A DNA stretch of 64,000 bases from a virus: positions 52,753-116,752 of IMG/VR virus record IMGVR_UViG_3300033148_002122; one strand, given 5' to 3'. Positions 37,255-46,022 of the stretch are shown here, one piece after another. The notes under the pieces are model-generated. The model did no database searches. It had not been told where the DNA came from and saw only the letters and a program-made list of their open reading frames with translations. Made by a program: the position numbers and the translations under genes. The stretch's first letter is position 1; each line of letters starts with the position of its first letter.

Positions 37255-38497
37255 AATATTTCTCCCTCTCTCTGAATAGCTTATCCCTGTCCTGCCAAGT
37301 TTCTGTACCCCATTGTTCTTCTATTTTAGCTATTGAGTCCATAACTTCTTGCAATGAAATAGAATCCATCATTCTACAGACTTTTAATTCTGAATCACCA
37401 CAGTGTGACTGTGTTGGCAGAATATTGTTTGGTCCTGACTGAGTATGTTGTAGGCACCCATTAGGGAATGGCTCACACGTTCCTGGGTGTTCTAGCGTTA
37501 TGTTTCTGGGATAGTACTTGGTCCTAATCTTACCTGGGAATGGCCCATACAGACTAACACTAGGAGTGAAGGTAGCGGCTGCAACATGAACTATTGCTGA
37601 ATCAATTGTTACAACAAACTTTGCCTTAGCTACTAGAGCAGATGCGTACAAGAATCTCATCTGTTTCTGTCTAGCCTCTGACCACATTTCAGTCACAGAC
37701 CTAACTTTTGGGTGAACCTTACGTCCAACCTTGTCTTCAAAGTTGATAATCGCTGACTCAATCTCTGGGTGGTAGAATCCGTTGCCAAGGAATAACGTAT
37801 AGATGTCATACTTTTCTGAGATGGCATCAGCTAGCTCAATCATTCTAATGTAATCCCAATCCCTAACAATAGACGATGATTTAAATTGAATACAGGCGTA
37901 CTCCATAGGCTTTAAACCTATATTCATTCCTTTATTAACAACGTTTCTTGCTGTTTTAAAATATTCCATAGCCCCTGGATAATACGGAAGTCGTTCCAGT
38001 CCTACCAAGTCAATGCCTGCCAGTTGAGAAAATCTGTCAACAGCAGGAAGCTGATCTGGATCTGTATCGGCCTCAATTGTTCCCTCAAACTTAAGGTGAT
38101 AATCATGTGACATGATCGTATTCATACTAAGGGGTAAAACCATTGGGCTAGTTAGCCTACCAATATCTTCGTTGTCTTTCCATATGTCATGAAATCTTTC
38201 TGACGTAGCAACATTTATTGTAGCCTGTGGGTACTTCTGCTTAAGTTTATGTACTAGGCTACTAACAAATAGTAAGTCACCAAATCCACCAGTTCTCCAG
38301 ACTATTAGTTTCTTTCCATTTAAGTCCTCACCCTTGTAGGGCTTATAATAGTCATCAAATTTATCAAACCTTGTTATAGCAGCACGGTTAGAATCACTAA
38401 TCATTTTAGCCAAAGCGTCTGCGATTACATACGGGACACCCCGGCGCATACGGATTTCACCGTAGTGTGCGTCACGATTTAGCTCTAAAATTATCAT
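37244..38497 (-). CDS. Glycosyltransferase family 9 (heptosyltransferase-like)
   Basis: Start chosen at 38497 (MIILELNRDAHYGE) with AAGGAGTT upstream; about 417 residues. GT9 signatures seen: IVWRTGGFGDLLFVSSLVHK at the N-domain and VTIDSAIVHVAAATFTPSVS followed by LYGPFPG at the C-domain. Family members transfer heptose from ADP-heptose to LPS core. The C-terminus holds several Cys/His residues (CEPFPNGC, HCGDSELKVC), an uncommon addition. Overlaps the sugar kinase by 11 bases, and together they look like a small LPS-core cassette. Confidence 0.8.
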   Translation of the reverse strand: MIILELNRDAHYGEIRMRRGVPYVIADALAKMISDSNRAAITRFDKFDDYYKPYKGEDLNGKKLIVWRTGGFGDLLFVSSLVHKLKQKYPQATINVATSERFHDIWKDNEDIGRLTSPMVLPLSMNTIMSHDYHLKFEGTIEADTDPDQLPAVDRFSQLAGIDLVGLERLPYYPGAMEYFKTARNVVNKGMNIGLKPMEYACIQFKSSSIVRDWDYIRMIELADAISEKYDIYTLFLGNGFYHPEIESAIINFEDKVGRKVHPKVRSVTEMWSEARQKQMRFLYASALVAKAKFVVTIDSAIVHVAAATFTPSVSLYGPFPGKIRTKYYPRNITLEHPGTCEPFPNGCLQHTQSGPNNILPTQSHCGDSELKVCRMMDSISLQEVMDSIAKIEEQWGTETWQDRDKLFREREKYFEF

Positions 38498-38612
38498 TAA
38501 AAAACTCCTTAATCCGTTCCCAAACACAATAACCTAGTGTTCCCATACCAGCTACAACACTAGCATCTGCACACAAGTCTGAATTTAAAATATAGTATAG
38601 TATGTCATGCAT
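38472..38612 (-). CDS. Small hypothetical protein (46 residues)
   Basis: ATG at 38612 has GGAGTAG just upstream, inside the last codons of the 3D-domain gene. The product starts MHDILYYILNSDLCADASVV and is moderately hydrophobic. It overlaps the start of the glycosyltransferase by 26 bases and carries that gene's ribosome-binding site. Spacing and signals support translation; function unknown. Confidence 0.5.
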   Translation of the reverse strand: MHDILYYILNSDLCADASVVAGMGTLGYCVWERIKEFFNDNFRAKS

Positions 38613-38614
38613 AT

Positions 38615-39112
38615 CTACTCCAGATGGTCTTTAAATATTATAGATACTTCTTTTTCTTGTACTCCGTGTATAAGCGCAGCCTGTCTGTCATTCATTCTCA
38701 AGTCGATATGAAGTTCTGCCGATCTACGCATAGATATTCCTGTGTCATCCGCTTCATACGGAGAGCCATCAATAATAACTATGGATCCATACGGTATTCT
38801 GTTAGGGTCTACCGCTACTCCAGGTAGTGTAGCATCCTTGCCCGTTGCTGTCAAGCCATCATCAAAGGGATAGCAGCTAATACTGTCAGGTGTGTACGCA
38901 GTGATCAGGGCGTTTACCTTGGCTACAGGGTTAATAATTAGGGTATCAATACCACACGCCTTTAGTGAATCAACAGCATTTTCTAACACATTTAATTCTG
39001 TTTCTATGTTATTAAACTGTGTTCTATATTTATTGTCTGTCATAGTTTTTCCCATACCAATTCCAGCCAAGAACCAAGCACACGAAATTAAAACAATTTT
39101 TGTCATAGACAT
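38615..39112 (-). CDS. 3D-domain (Asp-Asp-Asp) cell-wall protein with N-terminal anchor
   Basis: About 165 residues. An N-terminal hydrophobic segment (IVLISCAWFLAGIGMG) could be a signal anchor. The C-terminal half matches the 3D domain of lytic-transglycosylase-like wall proteins: TAYTPDS, TATGKDATLPGVAVDPNRIP, EADDTG and IDLRM supply the conserved Asp residues. Such domains act on peptidoglycan, so a role in lysis or entry is reasonable. ATG at 39112 overlaps the upstream stop (TAATG); ATG at 39106 is an alternative. Confidence 0.75.
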   Translation of the reverse strand: MSMTKIVLISCAWFLAGIGMGKTMTDNKYRTQFNNIETELNVLENAVDSLKACGIDTLIINPVAKVNALITAYTPDSISCYPFDDGLTATGKDATLPGVAVDPNRIPYGSIVIIDGSPYEADDTGISMRRSAELHIDLRMNDRQAALIHGVQEKEVSIIFKDHLE

Positions 39113-40026
39113 TACCACACCCCGGCATCTTTAAGCATCTTTTTTACCACGGCAGAACAAGTATACAGTTCGTGTATTTCTTTATAACCCTGCATAACAA
39201 TGTCTTCCCATTGCTTTGCAGTAATGTCTGCAATCTTATCCTCAATCATTTTGTGATCGCCATTGAATGTAATACAGTTTTCGCCATCCCGCCACATACT
39301 AATAAAATGTAGGGGAGCATCGTCAGCTACCTCAATTATAGGCACAGACCTACCAAGTATTTCATAGTGTCGTTGGCAATCCCAACCAGCACCCTTCGGT
39401 GATAGTACGTACTGAGAGTTACTTAGGGCACCAAAATAATCTATTCTATTACTATACTTTTTCACTGGATAATGTCTCGCCAGTTCCGATCTGTTAACAC
39501 CGTGTTCAATTGTGAATGACGAATGAATACGATTTTCTCTCGCATCACGATTAACAGTATTCGCTCCTCCTGGCATCAGTGGAATTAGATGATCAGGAAG
39601 TCCAAAAGTAATTGGATAAACGTGTGGGATCTTTTCTCTGGGAACCACAGGTGTAAGTTCTCTCTTAAACATAGGCGGGGCACCGTAGTGCAGCGCAAGA
39701 ACATCATCGTCCTCACCATCCACATAGATATCTGCATTCTTTCTAATACGTCTGCAACTTAGGTTAACAACTAGATCAAAGTTTTCTGGCAGCATATTCT
39801 GTGACCTATCTATAGGATCCGTAATAAAGTATCTGGCATTCATTGCATACTCAGGTCTTGGATGAACCTGACCATCAAAGTCCTGATACAGTATAGCTTT
39901 TCGTGGATAATCAACTGCTTGTTCATTAAACAGAATTCTAAATCCATAGAGTAGATCATCCTGTAGATAATCTTGACCACCAGAAGTAAGTAGTAATATT
40001 TTAGATTTATCTGTCAACTTTTTCAT
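39112..40026 (-). CDS. Probable glycosyltransferase (exostosin-like C-terminal motif)
   Basis: A 304-residue protein. The region YFGALSNSQYVLSPKGAGWD followed by CQRHYEILGRSVPIIE resembles the donor-binding half of exostosin/GT47-like enzymes, where S-P-x-G-x-G-x-D...R-x-x-E contact the nucleotide sugar. The N-terminal half is not recognisable. It sits in the block with the GT9 enzyme and heptose-type kinase, though the 3D-domain gene intervenes. Acceptor and sugar unknown. Confidence 0.6.
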   Translation of the reverse strand: MKKLTDKSKILLLTSGGQDYLQDDLLYGFRILFNEQAVDYPRKAILYQDFDGQVHPRPEYAMNARYFITDPIDRSQNMLPENFDLVVNLSCRRIRKNADIYVDGEDDDVLALHYGAPPMFKRELTPVVPREKIPHVYPITFGLPDHLIPLMPGGANTVNRDARENRIHSSFTIEHGVNRSELARHYPVKKYSNRIDYFGALSNSQYVLSPKGAGWDCQRHYEILGRSVPIIEVADDAPLHFISMWRDGENCITFNGDHKMIEDKIADITAKQWEDIVMQGYKEIHELYTCSAVVKKMLKDAGVW

Positions 40027-41114
40027 TGTATCTCCAGTATAAAAGGTAAAACCTGTGTGTTAAAATCCCAGTCTGTATATTTCTTTCTTACCAAATCAAT
40101 TGTATCCCCGTGTGCGTGACATCCAAAACAAAAGAAAGAGTTAGTATCTGTGTATATATGAAAAGAAGCACGGGCATCATCGTGAAAAGGACACTGTGTT
40201 TTATATCCCCTTGGAAACTCATAAATTATTTTGTTACCAAAGATTGACTTAAACACAGATACTATGTTTTTGTCCTTAGCAGACTTAACTTTCTCAGTCA
40301 TCTGATTGGTATTGTCGTTGACTTTTTTCTTTTTTGAGTCCATCTCATACCATTTCTTACCCGCCTTGGTTTCTGAAAATTTGTAGAGATTCTGTCTAAC
40401 ATATTTTCCAAATCCTTCGTGATAAGACGAATTAATATCAGCATTATCAGGCAACCGAAGAATAGAAATGCGCTTATAAAGTCCATGTTTTGATAGCCTT
40501 CCTGCAAGTTTTACAGCCGCCTTCTGTCCCGATCTGTTTGCATCGTTGTCGAAGGCTATAATAATTTTCTTGTCAATGAAATAATCTAGGTAATGACTAT
40601 TCCAGTTAGTAACTCCTAGCAAACCAATAGCCTTGTACCCATTCTGTAGCAGGGTTAGGGTATCAATTGCACCCTCACAAATAAATATGTAAGAATCTTG
40701 TAAGTCGTTATCTGGATAAGAGATACCTATAGGATAGGCCAGAGGTATTCTTAGTGTCCAGTGAGGAGAGGCACCCTTAGCTACTAGTTCAGACCAAGGA
40801 AATAGTCTAACAGAATAACTAAATAACTGGCCGTCATTGGTGTACACAGGAAAGAAAATACCATCCAAAAGCATATGCTCTGACCTAGTAATGAATCCAA
40901 TTTCTACTGCCGCTTCTTTCTTTTCATTATCAAATAACGAATTGAATAATTCCTTGTCTTTATTTGTTAGGTATCCACATCCTGCTCTAACTAAGTAGTT
41001 AGTATCTAGTCCTCTGTCTTCTCTTATATACCTAAGAACATCAGGATCTGACTCAATATTTCTCATGTTAGACTGAGCAACTGTACTGATTAGTTTAAGT
41101 ACTTCATTTTTCAT
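40023..41114 (-). CDS. DnaG-type primase with permuted domains (Toprim core first, zinc domain last)
   Basis: A 363-residue primase. Residues 20-135 resemble the DnaG catalytic-core N-domain (RYIREDRGLD, IFFPVYTNDGQL). The Toprim motifs follow: CEGAIDTL with Glu147 and IIAFDNDANRSGQKAA with Asp189/Asp191. The CHC2-type zinc-binding motif, normally at the N-terminus of DnaG and T7 gp4, lies at the C-terminus: CPFHDDARASF (Cys308, His311) and FFCFGCHAHGD (Cys329, Cys332), after a charged linker at about 250-290. It would lay RNA primers for the DnaB-type helicase at 61108. It overlaps ThyX by 11 bases. The reversed order is the main oddity. Confidence 0.85.
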   Translation of the reverse strand: MKNEVLKLISTVAQSNMRNIESDPDVLRYIREDRGLDTNYLVRAGCGYLTNKDKELFNSLFDNEKKEAAVEIGFITRSEHMLLDGIFFPVYTNDGQLFSYSVRLFPWSELVAKGASPHWTLRIPLAYPIGISYPDNDLQDSYIFICEGAIDTLTLLQNGYKAIGLLGVTNWNSHYLDYFIDKKIIIAFDNDANRSGQKAAVKLAGRLSKHGLYKRISILRLPDNADINSSYHEGFGKYVRQNLYKFSETKAGKKWYEMDSKKKKVNDNTNQMTEKVKSAKDKNIVSVFKSIFGNKIIYEFPRGYKTQCPFHDDARASFHIYTDTNSFFCFGCHAHGDTIDLVRKKYTDWDFNTQVLPFILEIQ

Positions 41115-41775
41115 TATGTGTTAGTACCTTCAGTGCCTTGTCACCAAATTCACTAAATAGTATTCCTCTTTCAAATGTATTAATGGAGCCATAGACCATA
41201 GCCGCAAGTTCACGAATTTCCCACATGGCTCCCGCAGCTAGTCTAAGTTCAAAGAAGTTACGTAAACTCCTAGCGTTTATCGTCCACACGCATTCAAATT
41301 TTAGTGACTCAGGCATCTTGTGCTTAAACTTATCAGGTGGAATTCCATCTAGCCTTGCCTTGGTAATAATCTTCCATACATAATCTTTTTCTATTTCATC
41401 TAGTTCTGGGTGGGTTTTTACAAGATGATCCATCAATTCGATACAACTTAATTTCATCATTTTCTTTAGTGTAAACCGTGTTGACCTAACAGAAAAAGAT
41501 GATATCCTGTGACGCTCTAGCTCTAACAGTACAGCACGGGAGAAGCCTTGAATCTCAAACGTATACACCTTGTGTTCTAGTACACTCTCATGCTTACTAT
41601 CTATGATCCTTTTAAGAAGGGCACGGTCTTTGGGACCAATAACATAACCAGATGAGGGTTTCATTCCGCAGTCATCGTATGAGTCACTATTACCCATTGA
41701 ATCATAGCAGGTACGTGCTGCTATTACGCAGTTGTATAGGCTAGTTTCTCCCAAGATTTTTACCTGTTGTTCCAT
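41104..41775 (-). CDS. thyX: FAD-dependent thymidylate synthase
   Basis: A 223-residue protein with the ThyX signature RHR-x7-S (RHRISSFSVRS, residues 88-98). It makes dTMP from dUMP using methylene-tetrahydrofolate, FAD and NADPH. Flanking ThyX features are visible: HESVLEHKVYTFEI before the motif and FELRLAAGAMWEIRELA after it. Length is typical. It lies between recA and primase genes and complements the phage RNR and dUTPase in building the dTTP pool. Confidence 0.93.
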   Translation of the reverse strand: MEQQVKILGETSLYNCVIAARTCYDSMGNSDSYDDCGMKPSSGYVIGPKDRALLKRIIDSKHESVLEHKVYTFEIQGFSRAVLLELERHRISSFSVRSTRFTLKKMMKLSCIELMDHLVKTHPELDEIEKDYVWKIITKARLDGIPPDKFKHKMPESLKFECVWTINARSLRNFFELRLAAGAMWEIRELAAMVYGSINTFERGILFSEFGDKALKVLTHNEK

Positions 41776-41776
41776 G

Positions 41777-42772
41777 CTATTCCAATCCGAAATGATTCTT
41801 TAGCTTATCATAGATTGATGTTCTAAGTATAAGGTTTTCTTTAAGGTTCTTTCTTGCTTTTTCAATTCCTTGCCCAACGTGTTCGCCTTCGAAAGAGAAC
41901 CATGCACCCTTCTTCTCTAGTAACCCAGCTTTCTGGGCACACGCAAGTATATCGGCTTCGAAGTCTATGCCCTCACCGAAATAAATAGGGAACTCAACAA
42001 CTTTGAAGGGTGTTGCTACCTTATTCTTAACAACTTTAACCTTGGTCATTGAGCCTATAATTTCATCGCCACTCTTAATAGGGGTAATTCTTCTTATGTC
42101 AAGTCTAATACTAGAGTAGAACTTGAGTGCGTTACCTCCAGGCTGTGTTTCTGGATTGCCGTACATGACACCAATTTTCATGCGAATCTGATTAGTAAAT
42201 ATGAGACAGGTGTTACTCCCGTGTACTATCCCAGCGAGTTTACGCATAGCCTGACTCATAAGCCTAGCCTGTAGTCCCATGTGTGAGTCACCCATCTGAC
42301 CCTCAATCTCTGCCGCTGGGACCAGGGCAGCCACAGAATCAACTACTACTACATCAACACCACCAGACCTAATCAGAGCCTCTACAATTTGTAAAGCCTG
42401 TTCACCATTATTTGGTTGGCTAATTATTAGTTCATCAGATTCAACACCAAGTTTGGCCGCATATGCAGGATCAAGTGAATGCTCTGTGTCTACAAATGCA
42501 CAGATATCATCGTTTTTTTGTGCGTTAGATAGAATAGAAAGACAGAGAGTAGTCTTACCACTACCCTCTGGACCATAGATTTCTGTAATTCTTCCCTTGG
42601 GAATTCCACCAATACCAAGTGCCCGATCTAGTGAGAAACTTCCAGTAGGTATAGTATCTATGTCTTTTCTAAAGTTATCATCACCCAACTTCATTACTGA
42701 GTTGGCACCATACTCTTTGTTTATTTGTTTCATAGCCAATTCCAGGGCACTAATCTTATCTTCTTTTTTCAC
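41777..42772 (-). CDS. recA: RecA recombinase
   Basis: A 331-residue RecA. Walker [10 protein letters not shown] at residues 67-75, Walker [15 protein letters not shown], loop 1 [21 protein letters not shown] and loop 2 with [20 protein letters not shown] are all present. It forms filaments on single-stranded DNA and drives strand exchange in repair, recombination-dependent replication and possibly packaging of concatemers. The C-terminal region is shorter than in bacterial RecA. It is one base from thyX and overlaps the upstream small gene by 4 bases. Confidence 0.95.
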   Translation of the reverse strand: MKKEDKISALELAMKQINKEYGANSVMKLGDDNFRKDIDTIPTGSFSLDRALGIGGIPKGRITEIYGPEGSGKTTLCLSILSNAQKNDDICAFVDTEHSLDPAYAAKLGVESDELIISQPNNGEQALQIVEALIRSGGVDVVVVDSVAALVPAAEIEGQMGDSHMGLQARLMSQAMRKLAGIVHGSNTCLIFTNQIRMKIGVMYGNPETQPGGNALKFYSSIRLDIRRITPIKSGDEIIGSMTKVKVVKNKVATPFKVVEFPIYFGEGIDFEADILACAQKAGLLEKKGAWFSFEGEHVGQGIEKARKNLKENLILRTSIYDKLKNHFGLE

Positions 42773-43065
42773 CTAGTCTCCCATTTTTCGTCTAGTCTTG
42801 TCCACTCTTCTGGTGCGTCACCAACGAACATCTCTTTTACTCTCCAGTTTAATCCATTTATGTTTCTTTTACTGATGTTACCTATCACGATGTGTTCACC
42901 AGCATAGTGTGAGAGAAGACATATATTTAGTTCTCCGTGTGATTTTCCATCTGATGCCGATGAATAGGTAGCGTTGTTGGCATGAACAGCCACAGGTAAG
43001 TCGGGTAGCTCAAGCAAAAGTCTAGCTAGTTCGTGAGAGCTTAGTCCGTATTTATTCTGTTCCAT
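42769..43065 (-). CDS. Hypothetical protein
   Basis: A 98-residue protein containing [21 protein letters not shown], a pattern seen in small phage proteins of unknown function. Its last bases overlap the recA start (ATGA). The ATG at 43065 is preceded by GGAGG. No catalytic motif or membrane segment. Confidence 0.6.
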   Translation of the reverse strand: MEQNKYGLSSHELARLLLELPDLPVAVHANNATYSSASDGKSHGELNICLLSHYAGEHIVIGNISKRNINGLNWRVKEMFVGDAPEEWTRLDEKWETR

Positions 43066-43079
43066 TTATACCTCCAAGG

Positions 43080-43152
43080 TTGACGGGGCAGGAGTTGAAC
43101 CTGCAACATTCAGGACCAAAACCTGACGCTCTGCCAATTGAACTACCCATCA
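43080..43152 (-). tRNA. tRNA-Gln (anticodon TTG)
   Basis: A cloverleaf folds by hand: acceptor TGATGGG/CCCGTCA with discriminator A, D stem GTTC/GAGC, anticodon arm TCAGG-TTTTGGT-CCTGA giving TTG, T arm GCAGG-TTCAACT-CCTGC. No CCA is encoded. The first three bases are also the TGA stop of the upstream gene at 43150. Confidence 0.93.
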
Positions 43153-43482
43153 ATAATCCTCAAACATAATCTTATGCGTTTCTTCGGCAAGGAAATCTCC
43201 TTCACAAGTTCTTCTTACTACACCCTCAGTTCCAATAAGTTTCTTTCTGTCTGTTCCATTACCGTTTTCATAGGCAATGGCTTGAAAGGATCTTTCTGAC
43301 GGGTTGTCTAGTTCTATCTCTATCCATGAATTACAGTTAGGGCAGCTATTATAGCAGAAGCTAATCTCAAACGGAGTTAGTGTACTGAGTATACATGGAC
43401 CTTCTTTAGTTTGAAACCCCTGCACCTTAGCTCCACACTTAGGGCATGAACACTTAAAATTTACATTGTCATACATTCCCAT
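43150..43482 (-). CDS. Zinc-ribbon hypothetical protein
   Basis: A 110-residue protein starting MGMYDNVNFKCSCPKCGAKV, with a second pair CPNCNSWIEIEL; four or more cysteines suit a zinc ribbon. The middle (KEGPCILSTLTPFEISFC) is beta-rich. This form recurs in phage genomes without known function. Its TGA stop is the first three bases of the tRNA-Gln gene. Confidence 0.65.
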   Translation of the reverse strand: MGMYDNVNFKCSCPKCGAKVQGFQTKEGPCILSTLTPFEISFCYNSCPNCNSWIEIELDNPSERSFQAIAYENGNGTDRKKLIGTEGVVRRTCEGDFLAEETHKIMFEDY

Positions 43483-43483
43483 A

Positions 43484-44212
43484 TTATTCTCCTAGTTCTA
43501 ACCGCATTTTATTACAGTTCATACCCACATCTCTTGGTATTTTGTTTGATGATATACCACAATAAGTATACTTAACATCTGGACGAGTTTGTTTTGCAAG
43601 CTGGTACATATTTTTAAGTGACGTACCAACGTTGTACACGCCTGTAGCGTCTTTGTTAACTAACCTTGTAATAATATCTGCCATGACATCAACGTAATCA
43701 AAGTTACCAAACTGATCTGCCCAGGCATATTCATGGGGAAACGGCTTGGGCTTGTGTGTTCCCCTCAGAAGGAGATAGTTATTACTCTTGAGTTGAACGT
43801 ACCCGTCTGCCAATAGTTTTGTATACGTATACCAACTAGGATCATGCACAGGAACATCGTCTTCTGTTGCCTTGTTGTCAGAGCCTGCATAAATATAGTC
43901 AGTAACTATCTGTACTAACTTAATTCCCCAAGAGTTACAGAAGTCTACCAAGTCGGCAACACCTTTGTAGTTTATATCCCAATGATTTTGCTTGTCTTTA
44001 CTATAAGTATTCGTATTCGCAATACAATTAACTATCGTGGTGTACTTGGCATTCCAGGCAACCTCGTGATGACAATCCAGTAGTAACTGAGTCCATGTCT
44101 CTGGCTTAGTAATGTCTAGGCCATTGGTCTGTCTTGACAGGTTATCACACTTGAGCCACTTTGTCAACTCTTTTCCAAGAAGTCCGTTACCTAGTACCAC
44201 TATTTTTTCCAT
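43484..44212 (-). CDS. RmlD-like NAD(P)-dependent sugar reductase/epimerase
   Basis: A 242-residue extended-SDR protein: VVLGNGLLGKEL (NAD(P)-binding glycine motif), VNCIANTNTY, VTDYIYAGSDNKATEDD and the YTYTK catalytic Tyr/Lys motif. The TDYVFDG-like segment is characteristic of RmlD (dTDP-4-dehydrorhamnose reductase) and relatives. It is shorter than RmlD (about 290-300), so the substrate domain is reduced. The nearby aminotransferase suggests both make a modified nucleotide sugar; the exact product is not evident. Confidence 0.78.
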   Translation of the reverse strand: MEKIVVLGNGLLGKELTKWLKCDNLSRQTNGLDITKPETWTQLLLDCHHEVAWNAKYTTIVNCIANTNTYSKDKQNHWDINYKGVADLVDFCNSWGIKLVQIVTDYIYAGSDNKATEDDVPVHDPSWYTYTKLLADGYVQLKSNNYLLLRGTHKPKPFPHEYAWADQFGNFDYVDVMADIITRLVNKDATGVYNVGTSLKNMYQLAKQTRPDVKYTYCGISSNKIPRDVGMNCNKMRLELGE

Positions 44213-44364
44213 GATAGATATCCAAGACCATTAAGTACTTCGTTATACAGTAGCCCTATAAGCGTGGATACCATGAGGTATAGTATGTACGCCACAGCAA
44301 TCGCAGCCCAACCAAGGACCAATAACATAGGAGCTAGTGCTACCCACCACATTATGTCAGTCAT
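44200..44364 (-). CDS. Small membrane protein (54 residues)
   Basis: ATG at 44364 overlaps the aminotransferase stop (ATGA) and the frame runs to TAG at 44200, past the start of the sugar reductase. The product is very hydrophobic, with two membrane segments (WWVALAPMLLVLGWAAIAVA and YILYLMVSTLIGLLY) and a charged end. Lying between two nucleotide-sugar genes it might act with them, or it could be holin-like; no family recognised. Confidence 0.6.
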   Translation of the reverse strand: MTDIMWWVALAPMLLVLGWAAIAVAYILYLMVSTLIGLLYNEVLNGLGYLSWKK

Positions 44365-45473
44365 CTGTACACCTCATCAAAGTAGTTGTTAACCCAGTAG
44401 ATTACGTAGCTAATATCTTCGTCTGTCATTCCAGCGTGACAAGGTAGGCTAACTAGCTTGGGCCAAACACTGTCTGCCACGGGGAATGCTGTGTGACTAT
44501 TACTCTGTTTAAGAATATCATACTTATGCAGGGGCTTAAAGTGTACTGAGGTATGAATTTTTTTATCGGCTAGGTAGTTAATGAAAGGGCCACGAATATC
44601 CTGTGGAACCCTAACAGTATAGTACTGCACTGTTTCAGATAACGGGGGACGCTTAATAATACCATTAAGCTCTATGTTGTACCTGTCACGAATATGCCTA
44701 CGCCACTCTAGATTAGCAGGTAACTTCTTTAGCTGTGAAAGTCCAAGTGCAGCAATAAGGTCTATCATATAGTACTTATATCCTAGGACATCAACTTCGT
44801 AGTCCCAGGAATACCCAGAGTTGTTTTGAGTCCTAGACCAAGTAGAACTTACGCCAAACCATGTCATATCCTTCATCTTATTATACAGCCGTGTGTCATC
44901 TGTTGTTACCATGCCACCGTCACCAGTAGGCAGAGTCTTAACAGCCTGGAATGACCACACAGCTACGTCACCTTTTTTACCAGCACCGGGGACATAACAA
45001 CTATGGGCACAGTCCTCTAGTATGAAGCCGTTATAAAACTCTCGTATGCCATCAATATCTGCCGGAACTCCAGCAAGATTTACAGCAGTTACCATCTTGG
45101 TATTGTTTCGTCTAAGTTTCCTTACACTCTGTGGATCAATGTTTAGGTTAACTGGGTCTACATCTGCAAGTGTTGACGAACACATATTCCACAGTGGAAT
45201 AATTCCTGTGGCTATAAAAGAAATGGTTGGACTTATTACGTCCAGGCCCATGTCTAGTCCCATTGCCTTCATAACTAGGTCTTGACCATGAGAGTTGCTT
45301 GTTACGGCAATAGCGTGTTTGGCACCCACCATGCTAGCAAACTCTGCCTCAAACTGTTCAACCTTTGGACCCTTACCCCACCAACCACTATTTAGTACGT
45401 CAGTAACAGCCTGGATATCACTCTGATCGGCGTGTGGTTTAAGCAAGGGTAAAACCTTGTCCCTAATTTCCAT
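44361..45473 (-). CDS. DegT/DnrJ/EryC1-family PLP aminotransferase
   Basis: A 370-residue sugar aminotransferase-type protein. Seen: GKGPKVEQFEAEFA at the N-terminus, the cofactor-binding LEDCAHSC (Asp154) and the PLP lysine in SFQAVKTLPTGDGGM (Lys179). The family transfers an amino group from glutamate to a 3- or 4-keto nucleotide sugar, producing amino sugars for LPS or capsule. Length is normal. It is coupled to a small membrane protein and the RmlD-like gene downstream. Confidence 0.88.
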   Translation of the reverse strand: MEIRDKVLPLLKPHADQSDIQAVTDVLNSGWWGKGPKVEQFEAEFASMVGAKHAIAVTSNSHGQDLVMKAMGLDMGLDVISPTISFIATGIIPLWNMCSSTLADVDPVNLNIDPQSVRKLRRNNTKMVTAVNLAGVPADIDGIREFYNGFILEDCAHSCYVPGAGKKGDVAVWSFQAVKTLPTGDGGMVTTDDTRLYNKMKDMTWFGVSSTWSRTQNNSGYSWDYEVDVLGYKYYMIDLIAALGLSQLKKLPANLEWRRHIRDRYNIELNGIIKRPPLSETVQYYTVRVPQDIRGPFINYLADKKIHTSVHFKPLHKYDILKQSNSHTAFPVADSVWPKLVSLPCHAGMTDEDISYVIYWVNNYFDEVYR

Positions 45474-45843
45474 CTAAGCCTCCATGTTCATCAAATAATT
45501 CCTTAAGTCTTTCGTATTCTTTACGATCTTTTTCCTTTTTCTTTGAATCGTGTTCTAACTTTCTGGCTTTCTTTTTTAGTCTAGACTTTGCAGCCTTGGT
45601 TATTCTCTTTTCTGCCTCTTTCTCAGTTTCTAAGCGTTTCATATACACGTACCACACACGATAGGTATCCCTCCAGTCTTGCTCGTCCTCAAAATCTACT
45701 CTTCCTTCTATGTATTCTTCACGCTTAGTTATGTTGGTAAGAGCAATTATTATGCTTTCAATAGATCCTTCGGGATCAAAAGGAATACGTTCTTCAACTT
45801 CCATTAGTTTTACTAGGCTAGTACCTATTTTAACTCTTGTCAT
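45463..45843 (-). CDS. Lys/Glu-rich coiled-coil hypothetical protein
   Basis: Start chosen at 45843 (MTRVKIGTSLVKLM) because AGGAGGCAGG lies upstream. The first half is compact; the second is a highly charged helix (KKKARKLEHDSKKKEKDRKE) likely to form a coiled coil. Overlaps the aminotransferase by 11 bases. No family recognised. Confidence 0.6.
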   Translation of the reverse strand: MTRVKIGTSLVKLMEVEERIPFDPEGSIESIIIALTNITKREEYIEGRVDFEDEQDWRDTYRVWYVYMKRLETEKEAEKRITKAAKSRLKKKARKLEHDSKKKEKDRKEYERLKELFDEHGGLDGN

Positions 45844-45851
45844 CCTGCCTC

Positions 45852-46004
45852 CTAGTGTACTGTTTCTCTGTCTGCCATAAATACACATTCAATTATCCTA
45901 CCACATTTAGGACACTCAATATTCTGCATGTCAATACTTAGGACAAGTATTGGTTTATCCCTGTCTTCTAGGCATTCAAGGCATTGGTATATAAAGGTTT
46001 GCAT
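45852..46004 (-). CDS. Small zinc-ribbon-like protein (50 residues)
   Basis: ATG at 46004 is preceded by GAGGTAGT. The product has CLEC and CPKC pairs, a likely four-cysteine zinc site, in a 50-residue chain ending ADRETVH. It lies between the structured-RNA/tRNA unit and the coiled-coil gene, 8 bases before the latter's start. Function unknown. Confidence 0.6.
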   Translation of the reverse strand: MQTFIYQCLECLEDRDKPILVLSIDMQNIECPKCGRIIECVFMADRETVH

Positions 46005-46022
46005 ACTACCTCATTTATTAAA

